Source of the DNA: Luteipulveratus mongoliensis | GTDB taxonomy: Bacteria > Actinomycetota > Actinomycetes > Actinomycetales > Dermatophilaceae | Direction: 5' to 3' | Assembly: GCF_001190945.1 (NCBI RefSeq) | Contig: NZ_CP011112.1 | Coordinates: 2,108,001-2,172,000 of the forward strand | Length of the DNA: 64,000 bases | Shown here: positions 59,467 to 64,000 of the stretch, piece after piece | How the letters are laid out: each line of letters opens with the position of its first letter | How positions within the stretch are numbered: position 1 is the first letter of the stretch | The notes under the pieces: generated by a model | Databases searched by the model: none | What the model saw: the letters and a program-made list of their open reading frames with translations, nothing else | What the model was told of the DNA's origin: nothing | Position numbers and translations under genes: made by a program

Positions 59467-60663
59467 GTGATCGAACCGACCACCTCAGCCCCCGTGCGCC
59501 GGGCCCCTGGCGGCTTCCCCGTGGTGGGTGTCATCGGCGGCGGCCAGCTCGCCCGGATGATGCAGCCGCCCGCCGTCAACCTCGGCCTCACCCTGGCGGT
59601 TCTCGCCGAGTCCGACGACGCGTCCGCCGCGCTCGTGGTCCCACACGCGCCGGTCGGGCAGCACACCGACGTCGAGGCCGTCCGGGCTTTCGCCCGGGAG
59701 TGCGATGTCGTCACGTTCGACCACGAGCACGTACCAGCCGAGGTGCTGAGCGCCCTCGAGGCCGACGGCGTCGTCCTGCACCCCTCGCCCGCGGCGCTGG
59801 TGTACGCCCAGGACAAGCTCGCGATGCGTCGTCGCCTGACCGAGATCGGCATCCCGTGCCCCGCGTGGGCGCAGGTCACCGACCTCGCCGGGCTGCAGGC
59901 GTTCGGCGACGAGCACGGCTGGCCGGTCGTGGTGAAGACGCCACGCGGTGGCTATGACGGCAAGGGTGTCCGCGTCGTCGGCACTGCTGCCGAAGCGGCG
60001 GACTGGCTCGACCGTGCGGTCGAGTCGGGCGGTCTCCTCGCCGAGGAGGCGGTCGGCTTCAGCCGCGAGCTCGCGGTGCTCGTCGCCCGCAGTCCCTCCG
60101 GCCAGGCGGCGGTGTGGCCGGTCGTCGAGACCGTGCAGACCGACGGCATCTGCACCGAGGTGCTGGCGCCGGCCCCGGAGCTGTCCGAAGAGCTCGCGGT
60201 CCAGGTCACCGAGGCCGCGCTGCGCATCGTCGGCGAGCTCGACGTCACGGGCGTCATGGCCGTGGAGCTTTTCGAGATCCCCGGTGAGGGCCAGCCGACG
60301 TACGTGGTCAATGAGCTCGCGATGCGTCCGCACAACAGCGGTCACTGGACGATCGACGGTTCGGTGACCAGCCAGTTCGAGCAGCACCTGCGTGCCGTGC
60401 TGGACCTGCCGCTGGGTGACGTACGCGCCCGAGCGCCGTGGACCGTGATGGGCAACGTGCTCGGCGGCGACTACCCCGAGCTCTATGCGACCTACCGACA
60501 CATCCTCGCGCGCGACCCGGGTCTCAAGGTGCACCTCTACGGCAAGGGCGTGCGCCCCGGTCGCAAGATCGGACACGTCAACGTCAGTGGTGACGATCTC
60601 GCCGACCTGCGCGGTCGCGCGCAGCACGCGGCCGACTACCTGCAGGGAGTGATCACTGAATGA
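59467..60663 (+). CDS. purK: 5-(Carboxyamino)imidazole ribonucleotide synthase
   Basis: This 398-aa ATP-grasp enzyme carboxylates AIR in purine synthesis. It has [46 protein letters not shown] and [21 protein letters not shown] 59467 is preferred over GTG 59458 because TAGGGT (59454-59459) ends 7 nt before it, indicating a leaderless mRNA. It overlaps purE by 4 nt. Confidence 0.95.
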   Translation: MIEPTTSAPVRRAPGGFPVVGVIGGGQLARMMQPPAVNLGLTLAVLAESDDASAALVVPHAPVGQHTDVEAVRAFARECDVVTFDHEHVPAEVLSALEADGVVLHPSPAALVYAQDKLAMRRRLTEIGIPCPAWAQVTDLAGLQAFGDEHGWPVVVKTPRGGYDGKGVRVVGTAAEAADWLDRAVESGGLLAEEAVGFSRELAVLVARSPSGQAAVWPVVETVQTDGICTEVLAPAPELSEELAVQVTEAALRIVGELDVTGVMAVELFEIPGEGQPTYVVNELAMRPHNSGHWTIDGSVTSQFEQHLRAVLDLPLGDVRARAPWTVMGNVLGGDYPELYATYRHILARDPGLKVHLYGKGVRPGRKIGHVNVSGDDLADLRGRAQHAADYLQGVITE

Positions 60664-61199
60664 TGCTGGATGCCAAGGCTGTTGGGCCCGTCGGGCTCGT
60701 GATGGGCAGTGACAGCGACTGGCCCGTGATGAAGCAGGCCGCAGACGTCCTGCGCGAGTTCGGCGTGGCCTTCGAGGCCGACGTCGTCTCAGCGCACCGG
60801 ATGCCGCACGAGATGGTCGACTACGGCGCGCGAGCGGCCGAACGCGGACTGCGCGTCATCATCGCCGGCGCCGGGGGAGCGGCCCACCTGCCCGGCATGC
60901 TCGCGTCGGTGACGCCGCTTCCGGTGATCGGGGTGCCGGTGCCGCTGAAGTACCTCGACGGCATGGACTCCCTGATGTCGATCGTGCAGATGCCGGCTGG
61001 GGTTCCCGTCGCGACCGTGTCGATCGGTGGTGCCCGCAACGCCGGGCTGCTCGCGCTGCGGATCCTCGCGGCGGGTAGCGGCGACGAGGCGGCGCGTCTG
61101 CGCGAACGGATGACGCAGTTCCAGACGACGCTCAAGGAGCAGGCCTACGCCAAGGGTGAGGCGCTGCGCCAGCAGGTCGCGAACCCGGCCGAAGACTGA
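60660..61199 (+). CDS. purE: 5-(Carboxyamino)imidazole ribonucleotide mutase
   Basis: This 179-aa class I PurE moves the carboxyl group made by PurK. It has [45 protein letters not shown], and the substrate loop [22 protein letters not shown] 60660 overlaps the purK stop. It converges on lysR with 1 nt between. Confidence 0.95.
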   Translation: MMLDAKAVGPVGLVMGSDSDWPVMKQAADVLREFGVAFEADVVSAHRMPHEMVDYGARAAERGLRVIIAGAGGAAHLPGMLASVTPLPVIGVPVPLKYLDGMDSLMSIVQMPAGVPVATVSIGGARNAGLLALRILAAGSGDEAARLRERMTQFQTTLKEQAYAKGEALRQQVANPAED

Positions 61200-61200
61200 C

Positions 61201-62040
61201 TCAGCCGCGCATCGCCCGCCGGACACCTCGGCGTACGGCCTCGGAGACGGTCTTGGTCGTGTGCGGGTTGGTGTGCACGGCCATGTGCACAGGCGGGGGA
61301 GTCGGCAGGGACTCGACCTCGCGCAGCCCCTCGGGCGGAGCACCGAGCGTGGGCAGGAGGAGTACGCCCATGCCGGCTCGTGCGGCAGCGTGGCCCCCTG
61401 CGAGGTCGCCAGTCTCGGCCACGATGTGCCACCGCAGGTCACCGCCGGAGAGCGTGTCGAAGGATGGCTGACGCAGAGTGCACGGCGCATTGAAGACCAC
61501 CAGCGGAACGGAGCCCAGGGGTGGCATCCAGGTGCTGGCGGCGTACCACCGCAGCGTGAGCTTGCTGCGCTCCTGAGCAGGTGCTGCGCCCAGCTCTGTG
61601 ACGACCGCGACGTCGATCGCACGGGCGTCGAGCATGTCGAGCACGGCGTACGTCCGGTCGAGGCGGAAGCGAATCTCCTTGTGCGGCAGGCTTTCTCGCA
61701 CCGCGGAGGCCATCTCAGGGAGCATGATCTCGGCTGCGTGCTGAGCCGCACCGATGACGAGCACGTCGGACCTGGTCTGCTCGAACTGCGCGATCGCCGC
61801 GTCGTGCGCGGCCAGGATCTTGCGCGCCTCGCCGAGGAGTCGTTCGCCGTCCGGGGTGAAGCGGGTACGTCGGCCGACCCGCTCCACGAGGGGTGCGCCG
61901 GTCGCCTGCTCGAGGCGGCGTACGTGCTGGCTCACCGCCGACTGGGTGAGGTGCAGAGTGACGGCAGCCCGGTGGAAGCCACCTGCAGCGGCGATCGCAA
62001 CCAGGGACCTGAGCGGAGCGATGTCGAGTGTCTGGCTCAC
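61201..62040 (-). CDS. LysR-family regulator
   Basis: This 279-aa protein has a LysR HTH (APLRSLVAIAAAGGFHRAAV, HLTQSAVSQHVRRLEQATGA) and a substrate-binding-like effector domain. GTG 62040 lies 6 nt after TAGCCT (62052-62047). It is divergent from the EamA exporter gene with a perfect palindrome between, so it likely controls that gene and itself. Confidence 0.9.
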   Translation of the reverse strand: MSQTLDIAPLRSLVAIAAAGGFHRAAVTLHLTQSAVSQHVRRLEQATGAPLVERVGRRTRFTPDGERLLGEARKILAAHDAAIAQFEQTRSDVLVIGAAQHAAEIMLPEMASAVRESLPHKEIRFRLDRTYAVLDMLDARAIDVAVVTELGAAPAQERSKLTLRWYAASTWMPPLGSVPLVVFNAPCTLRQPSFDTLSGGDLRWHIVAETGDLAGGHAAARAGMGVLLLPTLGAPPEGLREVESLPTPPPVHMAVHTNPHTTKTVSEAVRRGVRRAMRG

Positions 62041-62075
62041 GTCTACAGGCTATCTGAGTAGCGATCGCGATTGAT

Positions 62076-62092
62076 AATGATCACTGATCATT
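62076..62092. promoter_or_regulatory. Palindrome between lysR and EamA gene
   Basis: AATGATCA (62076-62083) and TGATCATT (62085-62092) are exact complements around one C. It lies 36 nt from the lysR start and 39 nt from the EamA start, the expected place of a LysR site. Confidence 0.65.
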
Positions 62093-62130
62093 GTTGGACA
62101 TGGCGGCCGGTTGGTCGCACGCTGGGTGAC

Positions 62131-63066
62131 ATGAAGCTGAAACCCCAGATGGCCGTGTCGGTCGCCTTCCTCTATGCACTGGGCTACCCGATCGCGGCGC
62201 TGGGCGTCGAGGCGATGTCACCGGGTCCACTTCTCGTGCTGCGGTTCGCGCTGTCCGGTCTGATCCTCGCGCTGATCGCGAAGGTCACCCATGCACGGTG
62301 GCCGCGTGGGCGGCAGCTCCGGGACGCGGTCGTCGTGGGGCTGCTGACCCAGGCCGTGCAGTTCATCGGCTGCTACGAGGCGCTGCGGCTGGGTGTCTCG
62401 CCGGTGCTCGTGGCGCTCGTCGTCGCGATGAACCCGCTGTCGACCGCGATGCTGGCCGCGCTTCTGCTCGGTGAGCCGATCTCGCGGCGCAAGGTGGTGG
62501 CTCTCGTCCTCGCGGTCGTGGCCGTCGTGGTGGCGTTCGCCGGTCGAGTGGCCGACGTGGGCGGGATCGACCTCGCGGTGCTGCTGCCTGTCGTGGCGCT
62601 GCTCGGCATCTCGCTCGGCAGCGTTCATCAGCAGCGTCGGCTGAAGGGCGCCGATGCGGTCCCGGTCAGCGCGATCGGTGTCACGGCGTCGGTGCCGTTC
62701 GCCGTGGTGTTCTCCCTGACCGCGCCCATGGAGGTGTACGACGTCCGCCAGGCGGTCCTGTCGTTGCTCGCCATGGTGGTCTTCAGCTCCGTGCTCGGCA
62801 TGACGCTCTTCCTCGCGGCGGTCAAGCAGGCCGGTGCCGCACAGGTCTCGATGTTGTTCGCGGTCATCCCCTCGGGCGCCGCGTTGCTGACATGGGTGCT
62901 GCTGGGCACTCGGCCGGACATCGGAGTCGGGATCGGTCTGGTGATCGGAGCCGTCGCCTGCCTGGTCGGCCGGGAGGCGACGTCGCGCAAGCCGGCCGCG
63001 CGACCGGCGTACGACCTGGAGGCAGGGGAGGTGCCGGGCCGCTCGGCCCGGGCGGCGTCGTACTAA
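62131..63066 (+). CDS. EamA/DMT-family exporter
   Basis: This 311-aa protein has ten hydrophobic segments in two EamA halves (SVAFLYALGYPIAALGVEAM; VALVVAMNPLSTAMLAALLL; VSMLFAVIPSGAALLTWVLL). Homologs export amino acids or metabolites. ATG 62131 is preceded by CACGCT and 7 nt, a weak leaderless -10. It is probably controlled by the divergent LysR protein. Confidence 0.9.
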   Translation: MKLKPQMAVSVAFLYALGYPIAALGVEAMSPGPLLVLRFALSGLILALIAKVTHARWPRGRQLRDAVVVGLLTQAVQFIGCYEALRLGVSPVLVALVVAMNPLSTAMLAALLLGEPISRRKVVALVLAVVAVVVAFAGRVADVGGIDLAVLLPVVALLGISLGSVHQQRRLKGADAVPVSAIGVTASVPFAVVFSLTAPMEVYDVRQAVLSLLAMVVFSSVLGMTLFLAAVKQAGAAQVSMLFAVIPSGAALLTWVLLGTRPDIGVGIGLVIGAVACLVGREATSRKPAARPAYDLEAGEVPGRSARAASY

Positions 63067-63102
63067 CGTCCTGCATGGTTGTCGTCCACGTAGGAGGTCG
63101 GT

Positions 63103-64000
63103 GTGCGTTTCGGAGTCTTTGTTCCGCAGGGTTGGAAGATGGATCTGGTCGGCATCGAGCCGGCTCGGCAGTGGCAGGTGATGAACGACCTCGCCCAGCG
63201 GTTCGACGCCGACGAGCGGTGGGAGTCCATCTGGGTCTTCGACCACTTCCACACCACACCGGTCCCCACCGAGCAGGCGACGCACGAGGCGTGGAGCCTG
63301 ATGGCGGCGTTCGCCGCGTCGACGTCGCGGATCCGCCTCGGGCAGATGTGCACCTGCATGGCCTATCGCAACCCGGGCTACCTCGCCAAGGTCGCCGCCA
63401 CGATCGACATCATCTCCGGTGGACGGGTCGAGATGGGCATCGGAGCGGGCTGGTACGAGCACGAGTGGCGGGCGTACGGCTACGGCTTCCCGCGGGCGGG
63501 CGTGCGGCTGGAGATGCTCCGTGAGGGTGTCGATGTCTTCCGGCAGATGTGGACGACGGGATCCGCGACGCTGGACGGCAAGCACTACCAGCTGGACGGC
63601 GCGATCTGCCAGCCTCAGCCGCTGCAGACCACCTCGCCGGAGAACCGGATCCCGATGTGGGTCGCGGGCGGTGGCGAGAAGAAGACGCTGCGCATCGCGG
63701 CGGAGTACGCCGACTACACCAACTTCGATGGCTCACCCGAGGGGTTCGTCGCGAAGTCGGCGATCCTCGAGCAGCACTGCAAGGACGTCGGTCGCGACTT
63801 CGGCTCGATCGTGCGGTCGGCCAACTACAACGTGTTCATCGGCGAGAACGCTCAGGAAGTGCAAGATCGGCTCGACTGGCTCGAGGAGCACTACCGCGAG
63901 GCCGGCCTGACCGCGGAGAAGGCGGCCGAGCAGCGCGCCAACTTCTCGCGGGGGCCTCTCGTCGGCACACCCGAGCAGATTGTCGAGACTCTGCGCGGGC
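63103..64000 (+). CDS. LLM-class F420-dependent oxidoreductase (partial at window end)
   Basis: The frame starts at GTG 63103 with AGGAGGT (63092-63098) 4 nt upstream and stays open to the last base, giving 299 codons. The protein begins VRFGVFVPQGWKMDLVGIEP and shows luciferase-like monooxygenase motifs: WVFDHFHTTPVP, ATIDIISGGRVEMGIGAGWY and IPMWVAGGGEKKTLRIAAEY. LVGTPEQIVETLRG near the edge is the usual C-terminal phosphate-loop region, so only a few dozen residues are missing. F420 rather than FMN is inferred from the actinobacterial family; the substrate is unknown. Confidence 0.9.
   Translation, partial: MRFGVFVPQGWKMDLVGIEPARQWQVMNDLAQRFDADERWESIWVFDHFHTTPVPTEQATHEAWSLMAAFAASTSRIRLGQMCTCMAYRNPGYLAKVAATIDIISGGRVEMGIGAGWYEHEWRAYGYGFPRAGVRLEMLREGVDVFRQMWTTGSATLDGKHYQLDGAICQPQPLQTTSPENRIPMWVAGGGEKKTLRIAAEYADYTNFDGSPEGFVAKSAILEQHCKDVGRDFGSIVRSANYNVFIGENAQEVQDRLDWLEEHYREAGLTAEKAAEQRANFSRGPLVGTPEQIVETLRG

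Overview
This is a 64 kb chromosomal window from a high-GC actinobacterium. Supporting signs are pervasive GTG starts, 4-nt ATGA/GTGA gene overlaps, actinobacterial AccD/AccE/AccA3 carboxylase genes, an LpdA-type flavoprotein next to purine nucleoside phosphorylase and phosphomannomutase, a DUF222-HNH protein, an MT0933-type antitoxin and a probable F420-dependent LLM enzyme. A member of Micrococcales (Dermacoccaceae or Intrasporangiaceae-like) or Nocardioidaceae fits best; this is inferred from gene content only. I see no rRNA, tRNA, CRISPR array, transposase or prophage. No gene-free stretch exceeds 300 bases.

Layout. 1-5.3 kb: a leftward nucleoside/aldehyde block (deoC, catalytic ALDH, a catalytically dead ALDH partner, a uridine-kinase-like gene, a partial membrane protein) and, divergent to deoC, a PH-domain gene broken by a 29-bp tandem duplication. 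5.3-6.6 kb: a DUF559/AbiEi-like gene bracketed by two pairs of palindromic repeats. 6.6-17.1 kb: a complete-looking myo-inositol island (GntR regulator, iolG, iolE-like, iolC, aldolase, iolB, iolD, ABC importer) lacking iolA. 17.1-24.6 kb: a TetR regulator, a probably SOS-controlled HNH protein, an amber-interrupted HAD phosphatase, phosphomannomutase, purine nucleoside phosphorylase and LpdA. 24.6-26.4 kb: an orphan antitoxin and a compact module of two paralogous single-span microproteins, four copies of one operator and a divergent TetR. 26.4-34.8 kb: accA3, an aldo/keto reductase, an XRE-kinase pair, and a secreted protein/vWA/MoxR operon. 35-38.7 kb: MerR plus an acyl-CoA dehydrogenase/carboxylase operon. 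38.9-52.5 kb: transporter, maf, two tandem HX3DG acyltransferase-like proteins, a CPA1 antiporter fused to a UBP zinc finger, a DUF885 peptidase and assorted enzymes. 52.6-61.2 kb: accE-accD facing birA, adenylate cyclase, enoyl-CoA hydratase, a two-component system, gtrA, purK-purE. 61.2-64 kb: LysR, a DMT exporter and a partial LLM oxidoreductase.

How the genes work together. Nucleoside salvage links purine nucleoside phosphorylase, a mutase, deoC and ALDH. Acyl-CoA carboxylation links accA3, accD, accE and birA. The iol genes would feed inositol into central metabolism, with the last step encoded elsewhere. About seventeen genes have a TANNNT hexamer ending 5-7 nt before the start codon, the arrangement expected of leaderless mRNAs, and this settles several start sites.

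The most promising undescribed system is the microprotein/TetR/four-operator module at 25.1-26.4 kb. Next are the palindrome-bracketed DUF559 gene and the tandem acyltransferase pair. Three genes look broken: the PH-domain gene (frameshift), the HAD phosphatase (in-frame TAG) and the HxlR regulator (lost N-terminus).
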